Part shown: positions 45,095-55,920 of the stretch, in pieces
Layout: each line of letters begins with the position of its first letter
Position numbering within the stretch: position 1 is the first letter of the stretch
Origin: Peromyscus leucopus
Taxonomy: Eukaryota; Chordata; Mammalia; Rodentia; Cricetidae
Reading direction: 5' to 3'
DNA: 64,000 bases
NCBI RefSeq assembly: GCF_004664715.2
Contig: NC_051083.1
Span: 119,524,413 to 119,588,412 of the forward strand
Position numbers and translations under genes: made by a program
Notes under the pieces: model-generated
The model's database searches: none
What the model was told of the DNA's origin: nothing
What the model saw: the letters and a program-made list of their open reading frames with translations, nothing else

Positions 45095-45300
45095 GGCTGG
45101 AGAATTGGCTCAGCAGTTAAGAGCACTTGTTGCTTTTGCAGCCGACCTGGCTCCAATTCCCGACACCCACGTGGCGGCTCACAGCCATCTGTCACTTCAG
45201 TTCCAGGGGATCCAAAGCCCTATTCTGACCTTCACAGGCATCAGGCATGCACATAATGCATGTACATGCATGCAGGCAAAACACTCAACACAGAAACTTT
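45095..45300 (+). mobile_element. B2 SINE
   Basis: 'ggctggagaattggctcagc', 'agttaagagcacttgttgc' and 'cacccacgtggcggctcac' with a CA-rich tail: near-complete B2. Confidence 0.9.
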
Positions 45301-45449
45301 AAAAAAAGTTTTTTTTTAGGACTAGCCATAATATTTTTCAAATGTATCACGTGGAATTCAACCCCAAGCTTATGAAAAAAAAGTGGCTGTAGGCATACCT
45401 TTGAATGGCTTGAACACCATGCTGTCTAGTCCATGAGTACTTTGGATTA

Positions 45450-45965
45450 AGAAGAAGTTTCAGGCAGATGCAGAGACTCACAGACAAACATTAGGAAGGC
45501 CTCAGGGAATCCTGCTGAAGAGGGGGAGAAAGGATTGTAGGAGTCAAGGGCACCACAATAAAAACCCACAGAATCAATTAACCTGGACTCGGGCTCACAG
45601 AGACAGAAAGGACAACCAGGCAGTCTGCAAGGGATTCACCTAGGACCCCTACACTTACGTTACACTTGTATAGCTTGGTCTTCTTGTGAGACTCCTACAG
45701 TGGGAGCAGGGGTTATCTCTGATCTGGCCCCCTTTTGGGACCCTACTCATACTGGGTCACCTTGTCCAGCCTTAATACGAGAGGAGGTGCCTAACCTTAC
45801 TGCAACTTTATATGCCATCGATTGATATCCATGGGAGGCCTACCCTTTTTGAAATAGAAACGGAGGAGTGAATGGTGGGGGGCACAGAGGAGGTGGGGCG
45901 TACTAGGAGGAGAGGAGGGAGGGGAAACTAGCAAGGATGTTAAAAAATAAATCATTAAAAAAAGA
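45450..45965 (+). mobile_element. L1 LINE 3' UTR
   Basis: 'gacaaacattaggaaggcct', 'tcaattaacctggactcggg', the purine-rich 'ggaggagaggagggagggga' and the final 'aaaaaataaatcattaaaaa' match a rodent L1 3' end. Confidence 0.65.
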
Positions 45966-45972
45966 AATTTCA

Positions 45973-46290
45973 GGTGGCATGGAGATGGCTTAATGAATAT
46001 AATATTTGCCTTGCAAACATAAGAGCTTGAGTTCAGATATCCAGCACCCATTTTAAAAAGGCAGCCAGAACAGTGCCCACCTATAATCCTCACCCTGGAG
46101 AGGTGGAGACAGGAGGACCTTGGAGCTCACCAGCCAGCTACACTCGCCAAATAGGTGAGTGCCAGGTTCAGTAAGAGAGCCTGTCTCAAAAAATAATGTG
46201 GAGAACCATAGAGGAAGACACAAGACATAGGCCTTTGGCATATATGTGTACCCACATGTACATGGATGCAACATCCGACACATACACAGA
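45973..46290 (+). mobile_element. B4-type SINE
   Basis: A tRNA/ID-like head ('ggcatggagatggcttaatg') is fused to a B1-like part ('cacctataatcctcaccctg', 'gagacaggaggaccttggag'), ending in a CA-rich tail. This dual structure defines B4. Confidence 0.7.
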
Positions 46291-47145
46291 AGTACAAACT
46301 TCAAACTATTTTAGAAGGTGGTACTCTCATCTTTGACACTATTACAGAATTCCTTCCACAGGGGAGATGAAAACAACATCTATCTCCTTTTAAGGTCTTT
46401 GCAACAAAGTAGAAGTCCATCAAAGTTCAGCTAACCTAGAGAACTGATAAATTCATTGGGTTTACTTACAGAGCATGGGTGAAAGTTTGCTTATGAGCAT
46501 GAGTGACCCCAATGCTGCTGCATGGAGAGTCTTCGTGCAGCATAGATGGTGGCTTCTCCATAGTTGTATAGATGGAATTTCCCCCAGTTAACCTTCCCCT
46601 TAGCACCTCCAGAGTCCCCAAGGCCACACGCAGTTAGGGCATTAGGGCAGAACTGAATACGAATTGCTGGAAGGAGTGGCTGGAATCAGAGTTGAGGGTC
46701 TAGTGAACATTGCCTTCATTGAGGATCATCGTGACCAACAGGCCTGCTAATGACAATCTCTTGCAAGGAAGTACAGTGGATCTGCTGAAGATGGCAGCTG
46801 TTGGGTTCAGAGGACTGACTTCTACAACGGGCAATTTGAATGAAACACTGAAATCGTGGCTTTCTACAAAAGACGTCCCATAATGGGAAAATTGGGTAAT
46901 TTCTTCTGAGTACTCTTCTCCTTTACTTCCTTGTCAAGAAGTAGTTAATAATTGGTATTTCTCAAGGCCCAAGAGCCAAATCCAGCGTATTTGAAGCTGT
47001 TGCCTTTTCCGTTCCTTAATGCAGTCTATTTTCCTAACGTAATTACCTGCTATCTCCTGAAGACTGGAGTGAAAATCAGAATTAGCTCACATTCTTGTTC
47101 TACCTTTCTTAAATAATGGAAATCTTGCCTTCTAAAAAGTAAACA
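46291..47145. other. Intergenic, no gene seen
   Basis: Unique-looking sequence without recognisable feature. Confidence 0.4.
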
Positions 47146-47219
47146 AGTCTGGTGAGGTGGCTCAGTGAGGAAAGGCGCTTGCTGCCGAATCTAGTGACCC
47201 AAGTTCAATCCTCTGCTCC

Positions 47220-48002
47220 TATGGATATAAGATAAAAAGGGAGATTATGGAATCTACTTTTAAAAAGGAACTACTTGTTTTAAATAAGATAAGTAATGAA
47301 AATTTTTTGGTCTGAGTTTATCAGATGTTACTGGACTGGACATTGTTAATATATATAATGGAGTTTTTATCTGAATCTGTCAAATGTTAATGGACTAGAC
47401 ATCATTAATGTAATTTTTGTCTGTATATATTGTATATACTTATTAGATAGTTTTTCTTGTATTAGTTATAAGCTTTCTTTAATTTTAGACAAAAAGAGAG
47501 GAGATGTGGTGGTATTGTGTTCCCCAAAATATTGTGTACCTTAATAAACTTATCTGGGGTCAGAGAACAGAAAAGCCACTAGGTAGGCGGTGATAGCACC
47601 CACCTTTAATCCTGGCATTCCAGAGATAGAAATCCCTCTGGATCTCTGTGAGTTCAAGGCCACATTGGAAACAGCCAAGCATGGTGACACGCCTTTAATC
47701 CCAGAAAGCCAGCCTTTAATCCCAGAGAGTGGTAGTAGAAAGCAGAAAGGTATATAAGGCATGAGGGCCAGAAACTAGAAGCATTTGGCTGGTTAAGCAT
47801 TCAGGCTTCTAGCAGCAGTTCAGCTCAGAGCCATTGGGATGAGGACACAGAAGCTTCCAGTCTGAGGAAACAGGACCAGCTGAGGAACTGGCAAGGTGAG
47901 ATAGCTGTGGCTTGTTCTGTCTCTCTGATCTACCAGCATTGACCCCAATAACTGGCCTCGGGTTTGATTTTATTAATAAGAACTTTTAAGAATCCTGCTA
48001 CA
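47220..48002 (+). mobile_element. 5'-truncated ERV: internal tail, PPT and one LTR
   Basis: 47220-47490 matches the 3' internal part of the element at 61.5-63.3 kb ('ctactttta', 'aaaggaactacttgtttt', 'tctgtcaaatgttaatgga'). A purine tract (47491-47504) precedes the LTR at 47505-48002 (TGTGG...CTACA). The insert is bounded by 6-bp TGCTCC repeats (47214-47219, 48003-48008), the duplication size typical of class II ERVs, yet it has no 5' LTR. No retroviral protein is encoded. Confidence 0.8.
47505..48002 (+). repeat. ERV LTR (copy 1 of 3)
   Basis: Starts TGTGGTGG and ends ACA. Contains 'aataaacttatctgg', two B1-derived segments ('acctttaatcctgg', 'acgcctttaatcccag'), a TATA-like 'ggtatataaggcatgag' and the R/U5 part 'ggaaacaggacc'. 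Same family as 60953-61484 and 63304-63787. Confidence 0.8.
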
Positions 48003-48284
48003 TGCTCCCACATGGTGGAAAGAGAGAACCATTTCTTCTAAGCTGTCCTCTGGTCTCCACACACACATGCCATGGCATGTTTGTACCTACACACACACAC
48101 AGAGTCACACACACAGAGTCACACACACACACAAATAAGTGTTTAAAAGCAAACCAAACATTCCCATGTAATACAGAATACTGTTTCTTATTAGTTTGAA
48201 CAATGCCATGGCTTGGGGAACTTCAGCCTTATACGTCTGTCCTTTGGATTTAATTCATTATTCTTGTATGTAGCCTTGAACTCT

Positions 48285-48370
48285 AACTCATTACGCAAGT
48301 TATGACTCCTGACCCTCCTGCCTTTGCCTCTCAAGCACTGGGATGTGAATCACCACACCTATCTTGTACG
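48285..48370 (-). mobile_element. B1 fragment, antisense
   Basis: 'cttgaactctaactcattac', 'gaccctcctgcctttgcctc' and 'caagcactgggatg'. Old. Confidence 0.6.
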
Positions 48371-48476
48371 TTTGCCCTTTGTGAACATTTATCTGTGTTC
48401 TTTTGGGTTCTTTTTCCCCTACTGACTCTCTGTCAAATACAAAGGGCATGCCCTAAGAAAAAAAGAATTTAATGTA

Positions 48477-48478
<2 letters not shown>

Positions 48479-48519
<41 letters not shown>
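48479..48519. repeat. (GT)n microsatellite
   Basis: About 20 GT units. Confidence 0.95.
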
Positions 48520-48521
<2 letters not shown>

Positions 48522-48579
48522 AATACATAAGTTCAGCCTGCTCAGTCTGTATAATGTTACTTGCATGTTTATGTTTCAG

Positions 48580-49015
48580 GGTTGACCGGAAGAGTGGTGA
48601 ATTTGAAAAAGAGCAAGGAGGGATGTATGGTAAGGTTTGAAGGGAGGAAAGGGAAGGAGGAAATAATGGGGTTATAATCTTAAGTGAGACAGTTGAATCA
48701 CTTGACCTATTTGGGAGGCCCTTAGGCAGTGGGACCGGGACCTGTGCTCATTGCATGAGTTGGCTGTTTGGAACCTGGGGCTTATGCAGGGACACTTTGC
48801 TCAGCCTGGGAGGAGGGGACTGGACCTGCCTGGACTGAATCTACCAGGTTGAACTGAATCCCCAGGGGAGTCTTTGTCCTGGAGGAAATGAGAATGGGGG
48901 GTGGCCTGGGGGGAAGGTGGGGGGGTGCAGGGAGGGGGGAGGACAGGGGAATCTGTGGCTGATATGTAAAATTAAATTAAATTATAAAATAAAACAATTT
49001 AAAAAAGGAAAGAAA
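48580..49015 (+). mobile_element. L1 LINE 3' UTR
   Basis: Contains 'gagcaaggagggatgtatgg', then 'attgcatgagttggctgttt', 'ctgaatctaccaggttgaac', a G-rich tract (about 48890-48955) and 'ggctgatatgtaaaattaaa' with an A-rich tail. Confidence 0.8.
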
Positions 49016-49182
49016 TAGTTTTAAAGAGAAAAATAACTTCTTTAAAATCATCTTGCTCAAAATATTTTTCTCACTTATCACACCTTATTTACATGACATG
49101 GCTTGGTTTATATCTTACAATAAAATGCTTTCATGATAAAAAAGTTAACACCATTTCTTCCTTTAAAAAACAAACATTTGAG

Positions 49183-50472
49183 TTTCTCTCCATTTAATTT
49201 GATGTTGGCTGTTGGCTTGCTGTAAATTGCCTTTATTATGTTTAGGTATGTTCCCTGTATTCCTGATCACTCCAAGACTTTTATCATGAAGGGGTGTTGG
49301 ATTTTGTCAAATGCCTTTTCTGCATCTAGTGAGATGATCATGTGGTTTTTTTTCTTTGAGTTTGTTTATATGGTGTATTACATTGATGGACTTTCGTATG
49401 TTGAACCACCCTTGCATCCCTGGGATGAAGCCTACTTGATCATGGTGGATAATTGTTATGATGTGTTCATGGAGTCTGTTTGCCAGTATTTTATTGAGTA
49501 TTTTTGCATCAATGTTCATGAGGGAGATCAGTCTGTAGTTCTCTTTCTTTGTTGCATCCTTGTTTGGTTTAGGAATCAGGGTAATTGTAGCCTCATAGAA
49601 GGAGTTTGGTAATGTTCCTTCTGTTTCTATTATGTGGAACAATTTAGAGAGTATTGGTATTAACTCTTCTTTGAAGATCTGGTAGAATTCTGCGCTGAAA
49701 CCATCTGGTCCTGGGCTTTTTTTGGTTGGGAGACTTTTAATGACTGTTTCTATCTCCTTAGGGGTTATTGGACTATTTAAATAGTTTATCTGGTCTTGAT
49801 TTAACTTAGGTATGTGGTACCTATCCAGAAAAAATGTCCATTTCTTTTAGGTTTTCCAGTTTTGTGGAGTAGAGGTTTTTGAAATATGACCTTATAATTC
49901 TCTGGATTTCCTCAATGTCTGTTGTTATGTCCCCCTTTTCATTTCTGACTTTGTTGATTTGGATTCTCTCTCTCTGTCTTTTGGTTAGTTTGGATAAGAG
50001 CTTGTCTATCTTGTTGATTTTCTCAAAGAACCAACTCTTTGTTTCATTAATTTTTTGTATTATTCTCTTAGTTTCTAATTTATTAATTTCATCTCTCACT
50101 TTGATAATTTCCTGGCGTCTGTTCTTCCTGGGAGACTTTGCTTCTTGTTCTAGAGCTTTCAGGTGTGCTGTTAAGTCACTAGTATGGGATTTCTCCAACA
50201 TTTTTTTTTGGTTTTTCGAGACAGGGTTTCTCTGTGCAGTTTTGCGCCTTTCCTGGAACTCACTTGGTAGACCAGGCTGGCCTCGAACTAACAGAGATCC
50301 GCCTGCCTCTGCCTCCCGAGTGCTGGGACTAAAGGCGTGCGCCACCACCGCCCAGCAGATCTCCAACTTCTTTATGTGGGCATTTAGTGCTATGAATTTC
50401 CCTCTTAGCACTGCTTTCATAGTGTCCCATAAGTTTGGGTATGTGGTGTCTTCATTTTCATTGATCTCTAGG
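49183..50472 (-). mobile_element. L1 ORF2 (reverse transcriptase) fragment, antisense, split by B1
   Basis: The minus-strand translation gives ORF2 reverse-transcriptase sequence, for example '[17 protein letters not shown]' and '[20 protein letters not shown]' (49307-49642), and upstream helical segments ('[19 protein letters not shown]', '[20 protein letters not shown]'). Frames are interrupted and it is 5'- and 3'-truncated, so inactive. A B1 interrupts it at 50197-50360. Confidence 0.9.
50197..50360 (-). mobile_element. Young B1 SINE, antisense, nested in L1
   Basis: Near-consensus B1: 'tttttcgagacagggtttct', 'tggcctcgaactaacagaga', 'gtgctgggactaaaggcgtg', preceded by its T-run. Flanks 'gatttctccaac' and 'gatctccaac' look like an imperfect target-site duplication. 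Confidence 0.92.
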
Positions 50473-50479
50473 AAGTCTT

Positions 50480-50690
50480 TAATTAATTAATTTATTTATT
50501 TAACTTGTGTAAATGTTTTGCCTGCATATATGTCTGCCTTTTTACCATATCCAGAAGTGGATGTTGGATTCCCAGGAACCAGAGTTAGAGGCAGTTGTGA
50601 GCTGTTAGGTGGGTGATGGTCGTTGAACCTGTGGAAGGTTCTGGAAGAGGAGTAAGTGTTCTTAACCTCTGAGCCATTTCTGTACTCCCA
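50480..50690 (-). mobile_element. B3/B2-type SINE, antisense
   Basis: AT-rich tail side at 50480-50505, then 'ttttgcctgcatatatgtc' and 'ttaacctctgagccatttct'. Confidence 0.75.
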
Positions 50691-50699
50691 ATCACTGCT

Positions 50700-51995
50700 T
50701 AAATCACAAATTGCTATTACGTGTAGCCTAAGTCCTGGATTCCATCAGTCACAGGAATGACTGCTTGAGGGAAAAACAAAACCCTTTACTGTGTGAAATG
50801 GCCCTTACGTGTTTGGTGCTCTACGTCAGCTGTAATTTTCCATTGGAAAGCATGAGCCAGTGGGCTTAGCTCCCTATCTTGGGCATGTGTAGAACTCACA
50901 GGTTGCTACATTGAGATGGGGTTGTCATTCCAGTTGAGGTGAAGAATGCTACCTGCCAGCATCTTACTGTTTGCATCACCTCCAAATATTCTACCAAATA
51001 ACAATAATGATTTCAGAACAGTCAGATCTAAGAATACAATGTCCAATGATGTACACTTTTCAGTTTGACCAAGACAATTACACTTAAATAATGATAAACC
51101 TGAAACATTGTAATGTGAAAATGTGCAGATTCAACTGAATGTCTGATGTTCAAGTTTGAACTATTTTTCTTGTTACCAAAGAGATTTATACTACCTTTAA
51201 ACTAACATTGTATTTGTTTTTTAGGTGACGCTAAAGAAATTACAGATGAAGTTACCAAATTTTGCACTGCATTTTGATTCTTTTGATACCATCTTATACT
51301 GAGGATATGTGGATTTTTATATTAAGACACCAGTAATGTCAAACTTTGATTTAATACATTCACACCTAATATATCTTTTGTTTTTTCCTCCATGGGTACT
51401 GTAGGTTGATCTGACAACCTCAAACATGCTGGGCAAGGGCTCTAACATTGAACTATATATTCATCCTTATAGAATCTGAAATATAATTTGGTTGAGTCAA
51501 ATAGCAAGTATGTATCGGGCTGGGGTCTACCCAATATGTTAGATGGGGTGGTGTGAGTGTTAGCTTTATATGGAGTACTGCTCTTACAGAGACTAGAACG
51601 GTGCCTGGCCCACATTAATGGTTCACTAGGTATGTGTTAAATGCATGATTCTGTTCTTTGGACATGCATGCACACTCTTTAGATCACTTTAAGTGGTTTG
51701 TTACTTCATGACTAACTCATTGCTGTTCTTAGTGAAGTAAACATCAAAGGGAATAATCTTGTTCTTCCTCAGCACTTCAGCTGTTCAAATTAAAAATCTA
51801 AGGATCATCTTTTATCTCTCCTTCACCTTGTGTACCAAAGTATTGTTGGCTCTAACTCCAACTGTATCTAGAATTGAAATGCATGTCCCTATCTCTACTC
51901 TCATAAGCCTGGTACCACCATGTTGAGCTTATCACCTTCATTCTTGTTCTTTTCCAAGGAATTTTTTGCACAACAACTGTGAGAATTTAAAATAC
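50700..51995. other. Intergenic, no gene seen
   Basis: Unique-looking sequence. An acceptor-like TTTTTTAG at 51216-51223 precedes a 17-codon frame ending in TGA, described under findings. Confidence 0.35.
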
Positions 51996-51999
51996 AAAA

Positions 52000-52170
52000 A
52001 GCCTTGTGCAGGCAAGATCGATCATTGGGTAAAGACACTTGTCACTAAGCCTGACAACCTGAGTTAGATGCCCAGGGCACACATGGTACAAGGAGAGAAT
52101 TGACTCCAGCAAGTTGTCTTCTGACCTCCACATGCACCTGGTGGCATGCAAATGCCCACCCAATAAAGAA
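52000..52170 (+). mobile_element. B2/ID-related SINE
   Basis: 'gatcattgggtaaagacact', 'aagcctgacaacctgagtta' and 'ctgacctccacatgcacctg' match a tRNA-derived SINE. Confidence 0.7.
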
Positions 52171-53400
52171 CTGTAAATTACACTTCTGCTTGTCACGCTT
52201 GTCAATCCCCTGACCCCTTCCATACCCTAGCAGCATATAAACTCTGTACCAACCACAGCTTTGTTCTGGTCTCTGCTGCAATGCATATCTCATGCCTTAA
52301 AAAAATTAAAACCACGTCACCAAGTGCCCTGAAGGCTTTTTGTTCAAATGTTCCAAAATCCTCACATGCCTTGCCCATGAGGCCCTCATGGTCTTGTCTT
52401 AGACTCTTGTCTAGATTTGCCTCAGAACTTTCTATTAGCTACTACTGTCCAGTCATGCAGGCATTATTTACATTTCTCTTGCCTGCATCAGGACCCATGC
52501 ACATGCCTCTGCCTCAGATGTTTTTACTTAGCCTTCAGTCTGCTTAAGCATTATCTGTTTACAGATCCTGACTATCGTATCTATAGTAACCTATCTCTCC
52601 TCCCCATCCAAATAGCACTAGTATTGAGTCTTCTTCAGCGCAATAGGAGTTTGCTTATTATACTTCCAAACCACTTGGGGATGTTCAAACCACTTGAGGA
52701 TGTCACTCAGTGGTACACAATTTGACCAGCATGCATGAGTTCTGAGTTTCAGGTTCAATCTCTGGTAGTGATAAAAACAAAACAAAATAAAACAAAATCC
52801 ATCCCTTCCAAACAACAGCAAAAACCCTCCCATACCCAAAGTGATAATGCTAGCTAGACCAAATCATTCATTCAGTGAATATGGACTATGGACCAGACAC
52901 TATTATTGATCTGAGAATAAAAGAGTTAATGAAGGAGAATTAAGAAATGACAGATTGCACATTTTAAAAGATATTAAGAAGGCAAACTCTGACAATAGCT
53001 ACTGGAAACAAACACAATCAGAGTGAAATGCTAGACATGACCTGGTCAGCATAGACAATGTTTTAACTGGAGTGATACGGATTGAAAGATGCTGTAGAGG
53101 GCAAATTGAGGCACATACCCACATGATGAGAAATTAACCACCAGGTGAAAAGCTGGGAAAATACTGTTCCACTCAGAGAAGAAGGAAAAAGAAAAGACAG
53201 GAACAAAATCCCAAACAAGGTCAATGTGGTTGGAGTGGAGTGAGCAACGGATGGGTGTTGGAGAGGATGAGGTTGGGGAGGTGCTGGGGCCCTGGCTGAG
53301 AGGGGCTTGAGACTCTTGCAAATGTAGATTTCCAAGGATGATTTCTATTTAGATTGTAGCAGGAAATCCCTAGAGAGTTGATGTTTTGAAACAATTAGTG
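52171..53400. other. Intergenic, no gene seen
   Basis: Overlapping open frames of up to 102 codons (for example 52417-52725) without similarity. A small SINE fragment may be present near 52725-52800. Confidence 0.35.
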
Positions 53401-53404
53401 ATGG

Positions 53405-53580
53405 AGGGGCTGGAGAAATGGCTCAGCAGTTAAGAGCACTGGCTGTTCTTCCAGAGGACCTGGGTTCAATTCCTGGCACCCACATGGCAGCTCACAAATG
53501 TTTGTAACTCCAGTTCCTGAGGACATGACACCCAAGGCAAAATACCAATGCACATAAAATAAAAATAAATAAATTTAAAA
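53405..53580 (+). mobile_element. B2 SINE
   Basis: 'ggggctggagaaatggctca', 'gagcactggctgttcttcca', 'gaggacctgggttcaattcc' and 'gcacccacatggcagctcac' with an AATAAAAATAAATAAA tail. Confidence 0.93.
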
Positions 53581-53639
53581 AACAAGTGGTGATGCTGTGT
53601 GATTTGTACATAAAGAGAAATTTTTTAGGCTGCGTATTT

Positions 53640-53865
53640 AATTTTTTCTTTTTAAAAATTATATTTTAATTAACATATAAGCAATAGGTTTTGTTGTGGG
53701 ATTTTCATCACACTCGTCATTGTACCTTGTTCTAATGCATCCCCTCCCCCATGGTCCTCTACCATCCCTCTTCCCACTGGCCTCCTCTCTCCTCAAATGT
53801 TCCCCCTTCTGTTTCCATGCCATTGTCCTCTTGTTCCCACCAAGAAGATTCGGGTTTTTTTTTTT
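53640..53865 (-). mobile_element. L1 (Lx) 3' end, antisense
   Basis: 'ttttaattaacatataagca', 'tttcatcacactcgtcattg' and a C/T-rich stretch match the antisense of an Lx L1 3' UTR. Confidence 0.5.
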
Positions 53866-54699
53866 TTTTTAAATCTTCAATGCAAAGAAAGAACTAGAAG
53901 ATTAGAAAATATGTTGTCTCAGCAGCCCAAGCAAGCAAAAGATGGGGTTTGGGGTTAGAGTAGGAGCTACAGGTTAGGATTGGATTCAGGACATATTTTG
54001 GTAGTGGCTAAAATGGGAGGGGGTATTAAGAAGTTTGAGTTTTAATGAATTTCAGACAAACTTCATAGAATGCTAAAAGTAAGAGAGCTAATGGGAAAGG
54101 CAGCGTCAGGGCAAACCACTCAAAATCCATTGAACGTTGCAATTAGAACATTCAGAAGAACAATTCGCAATTCTAAGGACAGTCACAGAGGGTTTTTCCA
54201 AACCTCCAGCGGGCGTTTGTGCCCTGTGCCACAGCCGGTTCATCTTCTGGAAACCTTGAAACCCCCAGTAGGCCTCTTCTGCAAGAGGTGAGTCCTCATT
54301 CACTTCTCACGGAGGCAGTTTTCAATAAACTTGTCAACAGTGATCTGTGACAGAGCCTTTCCATCTCTTCTATGTTAAATGGTGACATTATTTAACACTT
54401 ACTCTTTGGTATCATTTTCACCTGTGCCCCAGCTTTGTCAGATGGCTTAACAAAGGGAAAAAAAAATCACAGAGCAGATATTGAAACCACTCAACTGACC
54501 AAAAGAAAGTCTATGTGCATATTTCTTGCTTTTGTGCTTAGTGTCTTCATATATTGAAAAGGCTTCTGGTGTGAAGGTTGGTCAAAACGCTTCAAAATGT
54601 TATCCTAGAACGCTGGCATGTGACCCAGCACCATTTTTTTTTTTGTTATACCAGCGTTACTCTCCTATTGCTTAAGTAATAACCAACAAACATAATCAT

Positions 54700-55450
54700 A
54701 GCAAACAGGCTACATGAAGGAAAGACTTTGGAATTTTAAGTACAGGAGTGATGCGGTATGATTTATGCTCCAGGGAGATGATTCTGACTGCAGAGATGAC
54801 AAAAACAGAGGAAAGGTTAGTGGAAACAACTGGTCATAGGGATCATGGCGATAGTTCAAGTGAATGGTGATGGCGGCTCACAGTGGGCTAATGTCAGAGA
54901 TGGTGAGAAATGATTGGATTCAGTCTGCGTGCATTTTGTGGGTCAAGATGAGAGCATTTCCTGAAGACTGGATGTGGAGATTAAGGGAGAGCGATGAAGG
55001 CAAAGATTAAGAAAGAGTGATTGAAAATGACCCTCTAGATTTTTGACCTGAGGACCAAGTGAGTCACTGCTAGTCACAGCGTAGGGAAGAGCTGCCTCGC
55101 AGGCTCTTGAGCATTTGGAGGTGAGACAGAGGAGGAGGGCCAGAAAAGGTGAACGAGAACTCATCAGTGAAATAGGAGGTCAAAGAGAAGAGTGTGGAAA
55201 GTCAAGGAGAAAATATTTTCTGAAGAAAGGAGTGCCAAACTGTACCAGCCATTGATGGAAGATGAGACGAGGGTAGAATGTTGGTCATTACATCTATCAA
55301 GGTGGAAGGTATTGGTGATCTTCGTGAAGACCCACTTCAGTAGAGTGCTGGAGAAGAAACCAAAGAGAGTTGACAAGAATGTGTGAGACAAGAATATGGG
55401 GGAAGAAACTATAGGCAACTGTTTTGAGGAGGTTTTTGTTGTTCAGGAGA
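54700..55450 (+). mobile_element. Ancient mammalian interspersed repeat (unnamed)
   Basis: The style and lines ('gagatgattctgactgcag', 'ggaggtgagacagaggagg', 'ggcaactgttttgagga') match an old mammal-wide repeat that also supplies 58080-58440. I cannot assign the family. Open frames here (54943-55418) are probably by chance. Confidence 0.35.
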
Positions 55451-55564
55451 ATACAGACTGACACCAATTCTAGAAGAGAATGTGGGAATTTATTAAACTA
55501 TGTTGCATGATAATGGGATACAGTAGACGGAGAAACAGCTGTGTCCAAGGAGAGAGGACAAAGG

Positions 55565-55920
55565 CCTTGTGAGGTAGTTGAGCTTGTAAAGTGTCTCTTG
55601 TGCAAACATGAATACTTGAGTTTGGACCCCCAGAGCCCAAGGAAAAAGCTAAGTATGGTGGCACACACTTACAATCCGAGCACTGGAGGATAGAGCCTGG
55701 CAAGTCTAGCCAATTGGAGAGCTCAAGGTCCAGAAAGACATGGTGTCACAAAAAGATAAGGTGGAGAGCAACTACAAAAGACAGTGTCAACCTCTGGTCT
55801 CCACATGTATATACAAACAGAGAGAGGTGGAAGAGAGGGAGGGAGGGAAGGAGGGAGGGAGAGAGAGAGAGAGACAGAGAGAGACAGAGAGAGATCATGT
55901 GTTTGAAGCCCTGAAGTAAG
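55565..55920 (+). mobile_element. B4-like SINE with (GGGA/GA)n tail
   Basis: 'ggtagttgagcttgtaaagt', 'ggtggcacacacttacaatc' and 'caacctctggtctccacatg', followed by a GGGAGGGA/GAGA repeat (about 55828-55895). Confidence 0.65.

Larger units (their letters stand above)
47150..48080 (+). mobile_element. B2-like SINE split by an ERV insertion
   Basis: The SINE head 'ggtgaggtggctcagtgagg' to 'agttcaatcctctgctcc' (47150-47219) continues after the ERV as 'tgctcccacatggtgg' and 'aagctgtcctctggtctcca' (48003-48080). The six bases TGCTCC occur at both junctions. Confidence 0.75.

Noticed and set aside
48580..50472. Single 5'-inverted L1 (twin priming) from the + 3' end at 49.0 kb and the - ORF2 at 49.2-50.5 kb
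   Set aside because: In a twin-primed insert the inverted part lies upstream of the 3' part, but here it lies beyond the A-tail. Two separate insertions are simpler.
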